In this document: one piece after another, positions 7,189 to 16,181 of the stretch
How the letters are laid out: each line of letters begins with the position of its first letter
Position numbering within the stretch: the stretch's first letter is position 1
NCBI GenBank assembly: GCA_030531695.1
Contig: JAUNMV010000008.1
Location: forward strand, 1 to 42,543
DNA from: Bacilli bacterium
GTDB taxonomy: Bacteria > Bacillota_I > Bacilli_A > RF39 > UBA660
DNA length: 42,543 bases
Direction: 5' to 3'
Program-made: the position numbers and the translations under genes
Notes under the pieces: model-generated
Database searches by the model: none
What the model was told of the DNA's origin: nothing
Seen by the model: the letters and a program-made list of their open reading frames with translations, nothing else

Positions 7189-8724
7189 TTATTCCCATTC
7201 AATTGTAGCTGGAGGTTTACCAGTAATATCATAAACCACTCTGTTTACATGATTTACTTCATTAACTATTCTATTACTTATTATTTCTAATAAATCGTAT
7301 GGTATTTTACTCCATTCAGCAGTCATAAAGTCTATCGTAGAAACAGCTCTTAAAGCTATAGTATAATCATATGTTCTTTCGTCTCCCATAACTCCAACAC
7401 TCTTTAAATTAGTAAGTACTGCAAAATACTGATTAATATCTCTATCTAATTTAGCTTTAGCTATTTCTTCTCTAAATATGTAATCTGCTTCTCTTAATAT
7501 ATTTAATTTATCTAATGTAATATCACCTATTACTCTAATCGCAAGTCCAGGCCCAGGAAATGGCTGTCTATAAACTAAATATTCAGGTAACCCTAATTCT
7601 AATCCTACTTTACGTACTTCATCTTTAAACAAATCACGTAAAGGTTCTATTATTTCTTTAAAATCTACTACATCAGGTAAACCACCTACATTATGATGGC
7701 TTTTAATCTTACTACTAGCACCAAAACCACTTTCTATTACATCAGGATAAATTGTACCTTGTACTAAATAATCTACTTTACCAATTTTTTTAGAAGCCTC
7801 TTCAAATACTCTAATAAATTCTTCTCCAATTATTTTTCTCTTAGCTTCAGGTTCAACAACTCCACTTAGTTTATTTAAAAATCTACTACTAGCATCTATC
7901 TTAATAAAATTAACATCAAAGTTTTTTGTAAATACTTCTTCTACTTCTTCACTCTCGTTCTTTCTAAGTAATCCATGATCTACAAATACACAAGTTAAAT
8001 TCTTACCAACAGCTTTATAAAGTAATGCAGCAGCAACAGAAGAATCAACTCCACCAGATAAAGCACATAATACTTTACCATTACCAACTTTTTTCTTAAT
8101 AGATTTAATACTATCTTCTACAAAAGAAGACATCTTCCAATCTCCACTACAATTACAAATATTATAAATAAAATTTCTAATAACAATATTTCCATTAATA
8201 GAATTATTTACTTCCGGATGGAATTGAATACCATATAATTTTTTAGTAGGATTTTCAATACCAGCATACATACAATTATCAGTATAACTAATTCTTTTAA
8301 ATCCTTTAGGTAACTTAGAAACATAATCAGTATGACTCATTAAAAATTTATTAGTACGTTTAAAACTATCAAATAATAAACTCCTATTATTAACTTTTAC
8401 AGAAGTTACTCCATACTCTCTCTTAGAAGCGCGAGATACTTCTCCACCTAAAGTATAAGCCATTAGCTGCATACCATAACAAATACCTAATATTGGTATT
8501 CCTAAATCAAATATTTCTTTATCTAATTTAGGAGCATCTTCTAAATAAACTGATGCTGGTCCACCAGTAAATATAATTCCTTTTGGATTAATCTCTTTAA
8601 TTTTATCAATACTAATAGTATAAGGAACTATTTCAGAATAAACTCCCTCTTCTCTAACTCGTCTAGCAATTAATTGATTATATTGACCGCCAAAATCTAA
8701 TATTAATATTACTTCACTCTTCAT
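7189..8724 (-). CDS. guaA: GMP synthase (glutamine-hydrolysing)
   Basis: It converts XMP to GMP using glutamine and ATP, the last step of GMP synthesis in the cytosol. The class I amidotransferase domain has GGPASVY, the nucleophile in GICYGMQ (Cys82) and FHPEV (His169, Glu171). The ATP-pyrophosphatase domain has the P-loop SGGVDSS (223-229), then [11 protein letters not shown], and the dimerisation domain with [13 protein letters not shown]. It ends IEWE as is typical. Length (511 aa) is normal. It follows guaB with an 8-base gap and an AGAGGT binding site, so guaB-guaA form an operon for XMP and GMP synthesis. Confidence 0.98.
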   Translation of the reverse strand: MKSEVILILDFGGQYNQLIARRVREEGVYSEIVPYTISIDKIKEINPKGIIFTGGPASVYLEDAPKLDKEIFDLGIPILGICYGMQLMAYTLGGEVSRASKREYGVTSVKVNNRSLLFDSFKRTNKFLMSHTDYVSKLPKGFKRISYTDNCMYAGIENPTKKLYGIQFHPEVNNSINGNIVIRNFIYNICNCSGDWKMSSFVEDSIKSIKKKVGNGKVLCALSGGVDSSVAAALLYKAVGKNLTCVFVDHGLLRKNESEEVEEVFTKNFDVNFIKIDASSRFLNKLSGVVEPEAKRKIIGEEFIRVFEEASKKIGKVDYLVQGTIYPDVIESGFGASSKIKSHHNVGGLPDVVDFKEIIEPLRDLFKDEVRKVGLELGLPEYLVYRQPFPGPGLAIRVIGDITLDKLNILREADYIFREEIAKAKLDRDINQYFAVLTNLKSVGVMGDERTYDYTIALRAVSTIDFMTAEWSKIPYDLLEIISNRIVNEVNHVNRVVYDITGKPPATIEWE

Positions 8725-8732
8725 ATAAACCT

Positions 8733-10238
8733 CTAATTATTATTCTCTATCTCTTTAAGTATAACGTCATGAGCACTTCCTTCTTTAATACTTATATTAG
8801 ATACTAAAGTAAGTCTAGCTTTCTCATGAAATTCCGGTATACTAATAGATCCACAATTACACATAGTAGATTTAATCTTAGATACAGTAACAGCTAAATT
8901 ATCTTTTAATGTACCAGCATATGGTATATAAGAATCTACTCCTTCTTCAAAAGTTAACTTAGTCTTATTACCACCTAAATCATATCTTTGCCAGTTTCTA
9001 GCTCTATTACTTCCTTCACCCCAATATTCTTTATAGAAAGTACCATTTCTTTTTACCTTTCTAGATGGTGATTCATCAAATCTTGCGAAATATCTCCCCA
9101 TCATTACAAAGTCAGCTCCCATCGCAAGAGATAAAGTAATGTGATAATCATGTACTATACCACCATCACTACATACAGGAATATAAATACCAGTCTTTTT
9201 AAAATATTCATCTCTCGCTTCAACAACATCCATTAAAGCACTAGCTTGACCTCTACCAATACCTTTAGTTTCACGAGTAATACAAATACTTCCTCCACCA
9301 ACTCCTACTTTAATAAAATCAGCACCAGCTTTTGCAAGATATAAAAATCCTTCTTTATCAACAACATTTCCAGCACCAATCTTAACACTATCTCCATATG
9401 TTTTACGAACCCATTCAATAGTATTCTTTTGCCATACAGAATAACCATCAGATGAATCAATACATAACATATCTACTCCTGCATCTACCAAAGCAGGAAT
9501 TCTTTCCATATAATCACGAGTATTAATTCCTGCTCCTACTATATATCTTTTATCTTCATCTAGTAAAGATAAAGGATTATTTTTATCATTTTCATAATCT
9601 TTTCTAAAAACTAAAGAATCTAAATTGCCTTTATCATCAAGTATAGGTAAACAACTAATCTTATTATCCCAAATAATATCATTAGCCTCATTTAAAGTAA
9701 TTCCACTCTTACCAGTAACTAACTTCTTCTTAGGTACCATATAATTATCTACAGGATCATTTAAATCAACTCTAGATACTCTATAATCTTTATCAGTAAC
9801 AAGACCTAAAAACTTACCATTAGGAGTACCATCCTTAGTAATCATAACTGTAGAGTGTCCTGTTTCCTCAATTAGCTTAATTACATCTTTAAGTGGAGTA
9901 CCACTCTTAACATTAGAATCACTCTTAATAAAACCAGCTTTATGATTTTTAACTCTTCTAACCATCATAGCTTCATCTTCAATAGATTGAGAGCCAAAAA
10001 TAAAAGCACACCCACCTTCTCTTGCTAACGCAATACCCATATCAACTCCTGATACAGCTTGCATTATCGCAGACACAAAAGGCACGTTTGCTTCATACTT
10101 TGGTTTATCTCCCTTTTTAAATTTTACTAATGGAGTTCTAAGACTCACATTTTCAGGTATACATCTTTCATCTGTTAAATTAGGTAGTAATAAAAACTCA
10201 TTAAATGTTCTAGAAACATCTTCCAATACTTTTGCCAT
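8733..10238 (-). CDS. guaB: Inosine-5'-monophosphate dehydrogenase
   Basis: It oxidises IMP to XMP with NAD, the committed step to guanine nucleotides. The TIM-barrel is split by a CBS pair (about residues 100-215). The catalytic loop reads [19 protein letters not shown] with Cys319. The common GIGPGSICTTR form is changed, as in the variant IMPDH group with KGIGRGQ. The phosphate-binding [12 protein letters not shown] and [14 protein letters not shown] follow. It is full length at 501 aa. The ATG at 10238 has AAAGGAGGA 8 bases upstream, and a good promoter lies at 10274-10302. It is the first gene of guaB-guaA. The leader is only about 30 bases, too short for a purine riboswitch. Confidence 0.96.
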   Translation of the reverse strand: MAKVLEDVSRTFNEFLLLPNLTDERCIPENVSLRTPLVKFKKGDKPKYEANVPFVSAIMQAVSGVDMGIALAREGGCAFIFGSQSIEDEAMMVRRVKNHKAGFIKSDSNVKSGTPLKDVIKLIEETGHSTVMITKDGTPNGKFLGLVTDKDYRVSRVDLNDPVDNYMVPKKKLVTGKSGITLNEANDIIWDNKISCLPILDDKGNLDSLVFRKDYENDKNNPLSLLDEDKRYIVGAGINTRDYMERIPALVDAGVDMLCIDSSDGYSVWQKNTIEWVRKTYGDSVKIGAGNVVDKEGFLYLAKAGADFIKVGVGGGSICITRETKGIGRGQASALMDVVEARDEYFKKTGIYIPVCSDGGIVHDYHITLSLAMGADFVMMGRYFARFDESPSRKVKRNGTFYKEYWGEGSNRARNWQRYDLGGNKTKLTFEEGVDSYIPYAGTLKDNLAVTVSKIKSTMCNCGSISIPEFHEKARLTLVSNISIKEGSAHDVILKEIENNN

Positions 10239-10273
10239 TTCGCAATATCCTCCTTTTAATTGTATTGTTCATA

Positions 10274-10302
10274 ATTTTACTATAAAAATTAAAGTATGGC
10301 AA
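10274..10302 (-). promoter_or_regulatory. guaBA promoter
   Basis: Minus strand: -35 TTGCCA (10302-10297), 17-base spacer, -10 TAAAAT (10279-10274). It begins right after the T-run of the terminator 10311-10339. Confidence 0.6.
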
Positions 10303-10310
10303 CAATAAAA

Positions 10311-10339
10311 AAAGAATTGTACTAATTATACAATTCTTT
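10311..10339 (-). terminator. Terminator of the exported protein gene upstream of guaB
   Basis: Perfect 11-base arms AAAGAATTGTA (10311-10321) and TACAATTCTTT (10329-10339) with a 7-base loop, followed by TTTTTTTATTG on the minus strand. Confidence 0.8.
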
Positions 10340-10346
10340 TACATAA

Positions 10347-11117
10347 TTAACCTACAATAGTTGGTTCACTAAATACACCATTAGCAAATGTAATAGCATA
10401 AGATGTATTAGTTGGAATAGGACTAGTATCAACATGAGTACTAAAAGTAATAGTTCCATCTAATATTTTAACAGATGGCCTACTAATAATATTAGTAGCA
10501 ACAACGCTTTGATCTTTTCCTAAATTATATTTAACATTTCCACTCTTATCAAAAGCTAAAATCTGAGTATATCCAGTTACGTAACTTCCACCATCTAAAT
10601 GAGTAAATAGCATGTTATCATGAACTCCAATATATTTTAAACCTATCCCATTAATAGATTCTCTTGATTCAACTTTTACACCATTAATATATAATTCAAC
10701 ATTTTTACTATTAATTTGGTCTCCTACTTCTCCACTAATTACTTGAACATCAACTTTTTTACCATCTACTACTGCATCAGTAATTACATATTTATATTTT
10801 GCTAAACAAGCAGATTCATCTTTAAATCTATACTTATCCTCATAACTATTATATCCACTCATTGTATATTCAAAAGTACATGCACTATCGACTACTGGTA
10901 CATTTGATAAATCAACTGGTTTTTCTGTTTCAGTTTCTTCTTCCTTTGATTCCTTTTCTTCCTTATTTGTATCTTCTACCTTTTCAGTATTCTTAGATGC
11001 TGGACTTAGAACTTTATCATAAACAATAAATCCACCTAATCCACATACTAATAAACATAATATTATAATAATTGCTATATATTTACCTTTCCCACTTTTT
11101 ACCTTTTCTTCTTCCAT
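10347..11117 (-). CDS. Membrane-anchored extracellular protein, 256 aa
   Basis: Not recognised. A short basic N-terminus is followed by one membrane helix (about residues 13-34). A Glu/Lys/Thr-rich linker (about 40-68) leads to a beta-rich outer domain with two cysteines (SACTFEYTM and ESACLAKYKY) that could pair. The C-terminal part reads like a beta-propeller or lectin-like fold (VHDNMLFTHLDGGSYVTGY, then ILAFDKSGNVKYNLG), but no family assignment is made. The ATG at 11117 has GGAGGA upstream and an extended -10 promoter. It is a single-gene unit between two terminators. Confidence 0.75.
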   Translation of the reverse strand: MEEEKVKSGKGKYIAIIIILCLLVCGLGGFIVYDKVLSPASKNTEKVEDTNKEEKESKEEETETEKPVDLSNVPVVDSACTFEYTMSGYNSYEDKYRFKDESACLAKYKYVITDAVVDGKKVDVQVISGEVGDQINSKNVELYINGVKVESRESINGIGLKYIGVHDNMLFTHLDGGSYVTGYTQILAFDKSGNVKYNLGKDQSVVATNIISRPSVKILDGTITFSTHVDTSPIPTNTSYAITFANGVFSEPTIVG

Positions 11118-11140
11118 ATAAAATCCTCCTACTATATAAA

Positions 11141-11149
11141 ATTATAACA
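11141..11149 (-). promoter_or_regulatory. Extended -10 promoter (TGTTATAAT)
   Basis: TGT-TATAAT on the minus strand, with a weak -35 TTTGTA (11169-11164) at 17 bases. It precedes the ATG at 11117. Confidence 0.55.
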
Positions 11150-11176
11150 TAGAAATTATTTCATACAAAAAAAAAA

Positions 11177-11191
11177 GACTACAAAGTAGTC
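11177..11191 (-). terminator. Terminator of the tRNA-Leu/tRNA-Thr unit
   Basis: GACTAC-AAA-GTAGTC hairpin. On the minus strand it is followed by ten T (complement of 11176-11167), 14 bases after the end of tRNA-Thr. Confidence 0.8.
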
Positions 11192-11204
11192 GTAAATTTT
11201 AAAA

Positions 11205-11280
<76 letters not shown>

Positions 11281-11281
11281 A

Positions 11282-11367
11282 TGGTGCATGTGAAGGGACT
11301 TGAACCCATACATTATCACTAACGGAGGATTTTGAGTCCTCTGCGTCTACCATTCCGCCACACATGC
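11282..11367 (-). tRNA. tRNA-Leu (anticodon CAA)
   Basis: A class II tRNA of 86 bases with a long variable arm and encoded CCA. The acceptor arms are GCATGTG and CACATGC with discriminator A. The anticodon stem GAGGA/TCCTC encloses CTCAAAA (anticodon CAA, reading UUG). It is first in the two-tRNA unit, with its own promoter at 11379-11406. Confidence 0.95.
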
Positions 11368-11378
11368 ATACAAGAAAA

Positions 11379-11406
11379 ATTATAACATAAATAATAAATC
11401 TTGCAA
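11379..11406 (-). promoter_or_regulatory. tRNA operon promoter
   Basis: Minus strand: -35 TTGCAA (11406-11401), 16-base spacer ending TGT, -10 TATAAT (11384-11379). The tRNA starts 12 bases later, so the leader is only a few bases. Confidence 0.7.
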
Positions 11407-11413
11407 CAATGAA

Positions 11414-11980
11414 CTATATATTATAGTTATCAATATAATCTTTAGTTATTTCCCATGTCTCATCAAAAGCTTTTTTCTCTATACCAGTAACTTTACCAGT
11501 AATAGGATCTTTTTTTAATGTAGCATCCTCATATAAGTATTGATTATTACCCTTACCAAATGCATCTTTTATACAACTCGGACGATCAATTACTTCAGGT
11601 AATAAATATGCCATCTTAGTACTTTTTACTCTTACAGCCAAATTATCGTTATGCTTAAAAGGTACAGTTAATAATTCATAACCATAATTCTCTATATCAT
11701 CAAAATTCCAAGGAGTACCTTTTTCATCTCTGGGTACATATATATCATTTTCATTATTATAAAAAATTGCGTTCCCTTCACTTGTAGTAAAAGTAGTTTC
11801 TATTAATCCTTGAGAATTAATAGTATTAATTTTTTCATTTCCATTAGCTCTTAATACAAGAGTATCTTTAGATTTTCTACCAACTACACCAGATGAAAAA
11901 TCAATATTATCTACATCTAATACTTTACAAGTGATTCCATCAGGGCTTTCAATATATTCATCTAAGTATTTTACAGACAT
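11414..11980 (-). CDS. Hypothetical protein in the scpA-scpB operon, 188 aa
   Basis: Not recognised. A soluble protein with no signal peptide or membrane segment. It is beta-rich in the first two thirds (VLRANGNEKINTI, then FYNNENDIYVPRDEKGTPW), and the end is helical (KKAFDETWEITKDYIDNY). The ATG lies one base after the scpB stop, and the AAGGAGG site is inside scpB, so translation is coupled to scpB. No clear terminator follows it, only a weak AACTATA/TATAGTT repeat without a T-run. The position suggests shared expression with chromosome segregation genes, but nothing in the sequence shows a role there. Confidence 0.7.
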   Translation of the reverse strand: MSVKYLDEYIESPDGITCKVLDVDNIDFSSGVVGRKSKDTLVLRANGNEKINTINSQGLIETTFTTSEGNAIFYNNENDIYVPRDEKGTPWNFDDIENYGYELLTVPFKHNDNLAVRVKSTKMAYLLPEVIDRPSCIKDAFGKGNNQYLYEDATLKKDPITGKVTGIEKKAFDETWEITKDYIDNYNI

Positions 11981-11981
11981 A

Positions 11982-12554
11982 TTAATCTTGATCCTCCTTA
12001 TATTTAGAAGTATAAAGATCAGTTTCTTCTACATCTTTTTCTTCTTCTATAAAATCATCTATAGATGGTAAATCTTCTTTAGTACTTAATCCAAAATAAT
12101 CTAAGAATTCAGAAGTTGTATCATAAAGAATTGGTCTACCTGGAAGATCACTTCTACCTACTTCTTTAATAAATCCTTTCGCAAGTAATTTTCTAATAAT
12201 AGAAACACAACCTACACCTCTCATAGAATCTAATTGTACACGAGTAATAGGTGCATTATATGCAATAATTGCTAAAGTCTCTAAAGCAGCTTGACTAAGT
12301 ACATTAGTCTCTGGATTTTCTATTAATTTTTGATAATACTCTCTATGTTCACTCTTAGTAGTTAATTTAAATCTATTACCTAAAAAATCTATTCTTATTC
12401 CTCTATCATCACTTAAGTAATCATTCTTTAATGAAGTTAATAACTCATGAGATTCATCTTCAGTAATATCTAAAACTTCTTCTATTTGATCTAAAGTTAA
12501 GCCATCTTCACCAACTACAAATAATAAACCTTCAAGTATAGCTTTCTTATTCAT
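11982..12554 (-). CDS. scpB: Segregation and condensation protein B
   Basis: A kleisin-interacting (kite) subunit of the SMC-ScpAB condensin that compacts and separates the chromosome. The sequence has the tandem winged-helix pattern: ILEGLLFVVGEDGLTLDQI at the start, then the conserved QAALETLAIIAYNAPITR and VDSMRGVGC-like LDSMRGVGCVSIIRKLLAKG, then EVGRSDLPGRPILYDTT and FLDYFGL. 190 aa is normal. It overlaps scpA by 8 bases (stop and start interleaved), a sign of coupled translation. Confidence 0.95.
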   Translation of the reverse strand: MNKKAILEGLLFVVGEDGLTLDQIEEVLDITEDESHELLTSLKNDYLSDDRGIRIDFLGNRFKLTTKSEHREYYQKLIENPETNVLSQAALETLAIIAYNAPITRVQLDSMRGVGCVSIIRKLLAKGFIKEVGRSDLPGRPILYDTTSEFLDYFGLSTKEDLPSIDDFIEEEKDVEETDLYTSKYKEDQD

Positions 12555-13275
12555 TACCTAACACCTCACATATTATTTCTCCAAAATTCTCATCCTGTTT
12601 AATTACTAATTCTTGTGATTTAGCCATCTCAAGTACAGCTAAAAAAGTAGCAACTATATAATCTTTAGATACTATAGGAAATAATTCAAAGAAACTAATT
12701 CTTCCTTTCTTTTTTAATATATTTCTTATATCATGTCTTCTACTAGATACAGTTATCTCATTAACAGTAACTTTAGTATTAACTGGTTTAGATTCCTGTT
12801 TACGAAGTAAGTAATTCTTTAATGCATTAACTAAATCATCTATTTCATATTCTACTTTTACTTCTACTTTACCATCACAATAATTAGAGTAATTCTCAGG
12901 TATCTTAGTATATATTTGACTACGTATTTCTTCACGTTTTTGTAATTCTTTAGTTATTTCTTTATAAGCTTGATACTCTAATAATCTTCTTACTAATTCT
13001 TCTCTCGGATCTTCTTCTACTTCTTCCCCTTCTTCATCTAATTTAACATTAGGAAGAAGTAATTTAGATTTAATTTCTATAAGTTCAGATGCAAGCACTA
13101 AATATTCTGATGCAATTTCTAAATTCATTTTTTCTTGAGAATCTAAATATGCCATATATTGATCAGTAATCTTCTCAATTTCAATATTCATAATATCCAT
13201 CTTAGATTCTTTTATTAAATGTAAAAGTAAATCTAACGGACCTTCAAATTCATTTATTTTAAATTCCATTTCCAT
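12547..13275 (-). CDS. scpA: Segregation and condensation protein A (kleisin)
   Basis: The kleisin subunit that bridges SMC heads. The N-terminus has the signature FEGPLDLLLHLIKESKMDI, followed by YLVLASELIEIKSKLLLP, an acidic linker, and a C-terminal winged helix (GRISFFELFP). Length 242 aa is typical. The ATG at 13275 has GGAG at 7-base spacing, and an extended -10 TGATATAAT lies at 13310-13302. It is first in the scpA-scpB-unknown operon and divergent from the RNHCP gene. Confidence 0.95.
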   Translation of the reverse strand: MEMEFKINEFEGPLDLLLHLIKESKMDIMNIEIEKITDQYMAYLDSQEKMNLEIASEYLVLASELIEIKSKLLLPNVKLDEEGEEVEEDPREELVRRLLEYQAYKEITKELQKREEIRSQIYTKIPENYSNYCDGKVEVKVEYEIDDLVNALKNYLLRKQESKPVNTKVTVNEITVSSRRHDIRNILKKKGRISFFELFPIVSKDYIVATFLAVLEMAKSQELVIKQDENFGEIICEVLGNE

Positions 13276-13301
13276 CTTACCACTCCGAACTTTACTAAAT
13301 T

Positions 13302-13310
13302 ATTATATCA
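13302..13310 (-). promoter_or_regulatory. scpA promoter, extended -10 (TGATATAAT)
   Basis: TGA-TATAAT on the minus strand, 26 bases before the scpA ATG. The -35 is weak. Confidence 0.5.
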
Positions 13311-13339
13311 TAGTAAAACATTCAATATAAAGAAAATTA

Positions 13340-13348
13340 TGTTATAAT
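13340..13348 (+). promoter_or_regulatory. Extended -10 promoter (TGTTATAAT) of the RNHCP gene
   Basis: TGT-TATAAT on the plus strand, 21 bases before the ATG at 13370. AGGAG at 13360-13364 is the ribosome binding site. Confidence 0.55.
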
Positions 13349-13369
13349 ACTAATGAATTAGGAGTACTT

Positions 13370-13672
13370 ATGAAAAAATTTAATATGATTGATGAAAACT
13401 TTATATGTGAACACTGTGGAAAAGAGGTAAAAAAAGCAGAATATACTGCTAGAGATCATTGCCCATATTGTTTATATTCTAAACATGTAGATATAAATCC
13501 AGGAGATAGAGAAAACACTTGTAGAGGTTTATTAAAACCAATAGGAGTAGAAAAATTTAAAGATACTTATAAAATAATTTATAAATGTGAAAAATGTAAT
13601 CAAGAACATAAAAATATTATGGCAAATGACGATGATATGCAAGAGATAATAAGAATATCTATACAAAATTAA
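13370..13672 (+). CDS. RNHCP-domain zinc-binding protein
   Basis: A small cytosolic protein of 100 aa with three Cys-pair groups: FICEHCG (Cys13, Cys16), RDHCPYCLYSKHVD (Cys31, Cys34) and YKCEKCNQEHKN near the end. NPGDRENTCRGLLKPIGV lies between. This matches the RNHCP family, where the hallmark Arg-Asn-His-Cys-Pro is RDHCP here. The family is thought to bind zinc and its role is unknown. It is one of two plus-strand genes, with its own promoter and a bidirectional terminator, and it is divergent from scpA. Confidence 0.85.
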   Translation: MKKFNMIDENFICEHCGKEVKKAEYTARDHCPYCLYSKHVDINPGDRENTCRGLLKPIGVEKFKDTYKIIYKCEKCNQEHKNIMANDDDMQEIIRISIQN

Positions 13673-13690
13673 AAGAGCTTAAGCTCTTTT
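13671..13690 (+). terminator. Bidirectional terminator between the RNHCP gene and spoVAE
   Basis: Perfect palindrome AAAAGAGC-TTAA-GCTCTTTT followed by more T on the plus strand. It sits between two converging genes and can serve both. Confidence 0.75.
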
Positions 13691-13691
13691 T

Positions 13692-14042
13692 TTAGTGTTT
13701 TGGTTTAAACACTAAGCTAAATATAAATGAAAATAATATAGCTGCAGTAATACCAGAAGCAGTTAAATCAAACATACCCATAAATAATCCCATAAATCCA
13801 TTTACTTCAGTACTCGCAAGTACCCCATGAGTTAAAGAATGACCAAAAGAAGTAATAGGTAGTAATGCACCTCCACCTACATAAGTAATAATCTTATCAT
13901 ATATACTAAATGTATCTAGAGCTGAACCAGCTACTACAAATAAACTAGTAATGTGTCCCGGAGAAAAATTTGTAGTATCTAGTATTATTTGAGCTATAGC
14001 ACATACTATTCCACAAAATAAGAATGATCTAATTAATAACAT
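13692..14042 (-). CDS. spoVAE: Stage V sporulation protein AE
   Basis: A membrane subunit of the SpoVA channel that moves Ca-dipicolinate into the forespore and out again at germination. The 116-aa sequence is almost all hydrophobic with about four helices and family features GHITSLFVVAGSALDTF and GHSLTHGVLASTEVNGFMG. The start overlaps the spoVAD stop as TAATG, so translation is coupled. It is last in the spoVAC-AD-AE unit and faces the RNHCP gene across a shared terminator. Confidence 0.93.
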   Translation of the reverse strand: MLLIRSFLFCGIVCAIAQIILDTTNFSPGHITSLFVVAGSALDTFSIYDKIITYVGGGALLPITSFGHSLTHGVLASTEVNGFMGLFMGMFDLTASGITAAILFSFIFSLVFKPKH

Positions 14043-15028
14043 TACACTACCTCCAAACTAATCGCATGAGCTATTGAATAAATATCATCACCTTGATGTA
14101 TAGTTGTAGGTGAAAATAAAGCACCTGTCGCAACTAATAATACTTTCTTTAACTTCTTTTTCTTTAATCTATTATAGATATATGAAAAATTTACTAAAGC
14201 ACTACATACTGGTCCAGAACCTCCTGCATGAACTTCTTTTTGTTTATCTAAATCATATAACATAACTCCACAATCATTATAATTATCTAGTATATAGCCA
14301 GCTTCTTTCATATAGTCAGTAATTATTTCTTTACCATATATTCCTAAATCTCCAGTAAGAATTAAATCATAATAATCTGGATTTCTTCCTGTTTCCGTAA
14401 AATGAGATATTAATGTTTCATATACGGCAGGAGCCATTACTCTACCCATATCATTCACATCATTTTGTTCATAATTAACTATTTTACCTAATGTAGCACA
14501 ATCAACTCTTATATTAGATTCTTCATTAGAAAGTAAACATGCTGCTCCTCCAGTAGAAGTAAATGTATTACTATCTTGTTTTGGAGCTCCATACTCAACT
14601 GGATTTCTATATTGTTTCTCTGCTCCCGAATTATGACTAGATACTTCTACTATCGCATTATCAATAAACTTACCTTCAATAAAATTAGAGGCAACAATCA
14701 TTCCTAATACACTAGTACTACAAGCACTATAAATTCCAATATAAGAATCTCCAACTCCATATGTACCATATGTAGAAGCAGTAATTTGATTAAGTAAATC
14801 TCCACCTACTACTAAATTAATATCTTCTCTATTTAAACCACTCTTTTTTAATAATATATTTATAGAATCCTTAACTAATTTCACTTCAGCTTTTTCAAAA
14901 GATTTTTCTCCAAAGTACATATCATCATAACTCTTATCAAAATAATTTCTTAATGGTCCTTCTTTTTCTACAGGTCCACATACCGTACTAGTTTCATTTA
15001 AATATACATTTTTATAATTAAAAGTCAT
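14042..15028 (-). CDS. spoVAD: Stage V sporulation protein AD
   Basis: A soluble, thiolase-fold subunit of the SpoVA complex. In Bacillus it binds dipicolinic acid. Visible features are GIYSACSTSVLGMIVASNF (the thiolase-like Cys region), TSTGGAACLLS, and the C-terminal HAGGSGPVCSALV and LLVATGALFSPTTIHQGD. 328 aa is the normal size. A strong AGGAGGA site precedes the ATG at 15028, one base after the spoVAC stop. It sits between spoVAC and spoVAE in the standard order. Confidence 0.95.
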   Translation of the reverse strand: MTFNYKNVYLNETSTVCGPVEKEGPLRNYFDKSYDDMYFGEKSFEKAEVKLVKDSINILLKKSGLNREDINLVVGGDLLNQITASTYGTYGVGDSYIGIYSACSTSVLGMIVASNFIEGKFIDNAIVEVSSHNSGAEKQYRNPVEYGAPKQDSNTFTSTGGAACLLSNEESNIRVDCATLGKIVNYEQNDVNDMGRVMAPAVYETLISHFTETGRNPDYYDLILTGDLGIYGKEIITDYMKEAGYILDNYNDCGVMLYDLDKQKEVHAGGSGPVCSALVNFSYIYNRLKKKKLKKVLLVATGALFSPTTIHQGDDIYSIAHAISLEVV

Positions 15029-15029
15029 A

Positions 15030-15467
15030 CTATCCTCCTATAAAGAATCTTACCATTCCGAATATCCAAGCAGATAAAACTCCATAAACAATAACAGTAC
15101 CAGCCAACTTGAATGCATTGGAACCAAAACCATATACAAATCCCTCTTTTCTATAATCCATAAAAGCACTAGTCATAGAATGTGCAAAACCAGTAATAGG
15201 TATAATTAATCCACTCCTACAAAACATTACTAACTTATCGAAAAATCCTAAAGCAGTAAATAAAGAAGCTATAAATATAAATATTAAAATCATATCCATA
15301 GAAGCAATCTGTCTAGACATATTAAAATAACTCATTAATATTTCTATTATTCCTTCTCCCAGTAAACCTACAAATCCTCCAGTAATAAATGCAGTAATAG
15401 TATTTCTAATTAAATGTCTATTAACCTTATATTGATCTGCAATTTCCTCATACTTAATACTTTTCAT
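15030..15467 (-). CDS. spoVAC: Stage V sporulation protein AC
   Basis: A membrane subunit of the SpoVA channel. In Bacillus it is the mechanosensitive part. Features are a soluble N-terminus (MKSIKYEEIADQYKVNRHLI), four hydrophobic segments and GFAHSMTSAFMDYRKEGFVYGFGSNAF-type loops (read as GFAHSMTSAFMDY then GFVYGFGSNAFKLAG). The ATG at 15467 is chosen because GGTGAT lies right before it. The in-frame codon at 15479 has no binding site. It follows the sigma gene after a terminator. spoVAA and spoVAB are not present here. Confidence 0.93.
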   Translation of the reverse strand: MKSIKYEEIADQYKVNRHLIRNTITAFITGGFVGLLGEGIIEILMSYFNMSRQIASMDMILIFIFIASLFTALGFFDKLVMFCRSGLIIPITGFAHSMTSAFMDYRKEGFVYGFGSNAFKLAGTVIVYGVLSAWIFGMVRFFIGG

Positions 15468-15498
15468 AATTATCACCATTAATAGTTATGCACAAAAA

Positions 15499-15520
15499 AA
15501 CTTAAGAATATTCTTAAGTT
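15499..15520 (-). terminator. Terminator between the sigma factor gene and spoVAC
   Basis: A perfect palindrome, AACTTAAGAAT joined to ATTCTTAAGTT. On the minus strand it is followed by TTTTTTTG. It overlaps the stop codon of the sigma gene. Confidence 0.7.
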
Positions 15521-16151
15521 ATAATCTTTTTTTTAATTTTTCTAATATTTTACTTTCCTTTCTAGATATTTGTACCTGACTAATACCAGTTTTCTTACTT
15601 ATTTCTGTCTGCGTTAAATCTTCATAATACCTTTCTCTTATTAATTGTTTTTCTTCTGGATTTAGTCTTTTTAGTTCCTCCTTAAGATCAATTAATTCTT
15701 CCTTAATAGTATCTTTTTCACTTATTAAATTATACATATTATTACTATCATCATACGAGTAATCTAGACTTTGTACATCTTGTGTCGCAATTAATACTTC
15801 ATTTATTTTATCTTCTTCTATATCTAAGAATAAAGATAATTCTAAAGTTGTAGGGTTTCTACCTAATTTTTGTATCATTATATCAGTAGCTTTATTTATA
15901 CTTTTATTTAATCTAATTATATCTTTACTTAATTTTAAAGATTTACTCTCACGAATATATTTAGTAATTTCTCCTAATATATAATAATAAGCATAAGTAG
16001 AAAATTTAACGTCTAAATCACTATTAAAATTATTTTTAGCTTGTATTAGTCCAATCATCCCCACTTGATATAAATCTTCCTCATCATATTTATGTCCATA
16101 TTTATGAACTATACTATAGACTAAATTTTCATACTCTAATACTCCTTCTAT
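15519..16151 (-). CDS. Sporulation sigma factor, SigF/SigG family, apparent AUA start
   Basis: A sigma-70-family factor that directs RNA polymerase to forespore genes. Region 2 is readable from YENLVYSIVHKYGH through EEDLYQVGMIGLIQA and KFSTYAYYYILGEITKYIRE. Region 4 ends PEEKQLIRERYYEDLTQTE and ISKKTGISQVQISRKE, the SigF/SigG signature. Position directly before spoVA matches sigF of Bacillus, so SigF is favoured, but spoIIAA and spoIIAB are missing. Start: no ATG, GTG or TTG lies in frame before the GTG at 16064, which would cut off region 2.1. A strong GGAAGGAGG site at 16168-16160 stands 8 bases before an in-frame ATA at 16151-16149, and an in-frame stop lies further up. An AUA start is therefore inferred, giving 210 aa. 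Confidence 0.88.
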   Translation of the reverse strand: MEGVLEYENLVYSIVHKYGHKYDEEDLYQVGMIGLIQAKNNFNSDLDVKFSTYAYYYILGEITKYIRESKSLKLSKDIIRLNKSINKATDIMIQKLGRNPTTLELSLFLDIEEDKINEVLIATQDVQSLDYSYDDSNNMYNLISEKDTIKEELIDLKEELKRLNPEEKQLIRERYYEDLTQTEISKKTGISQVQISRKESKILEKLKKRL

Positions 16152-16181
16152 CTTTATATCCTCCTTCCAAACTACAAGTAA

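Noticed and set aside
10239-10310. Purine riboswitch in front of guaB
   Set aside because: The promoter leaves a leader of about 30 bases, with no conserved three-way junction or loop sequences.
11408-11424. Inverted repeat AACTATA/TATAGTT at the end of the gene ending at 11414
   Set aside because: Short, AU-only stem without a T-run on either strand; too weak to call a terminator.
15468-15498. Forespore-type (SigF/SigG) promoter before spoVAC
   Set aside because: A partial GCATAACTA match was seen, but no matching -35 at proper distance. It is not strong enough to list.
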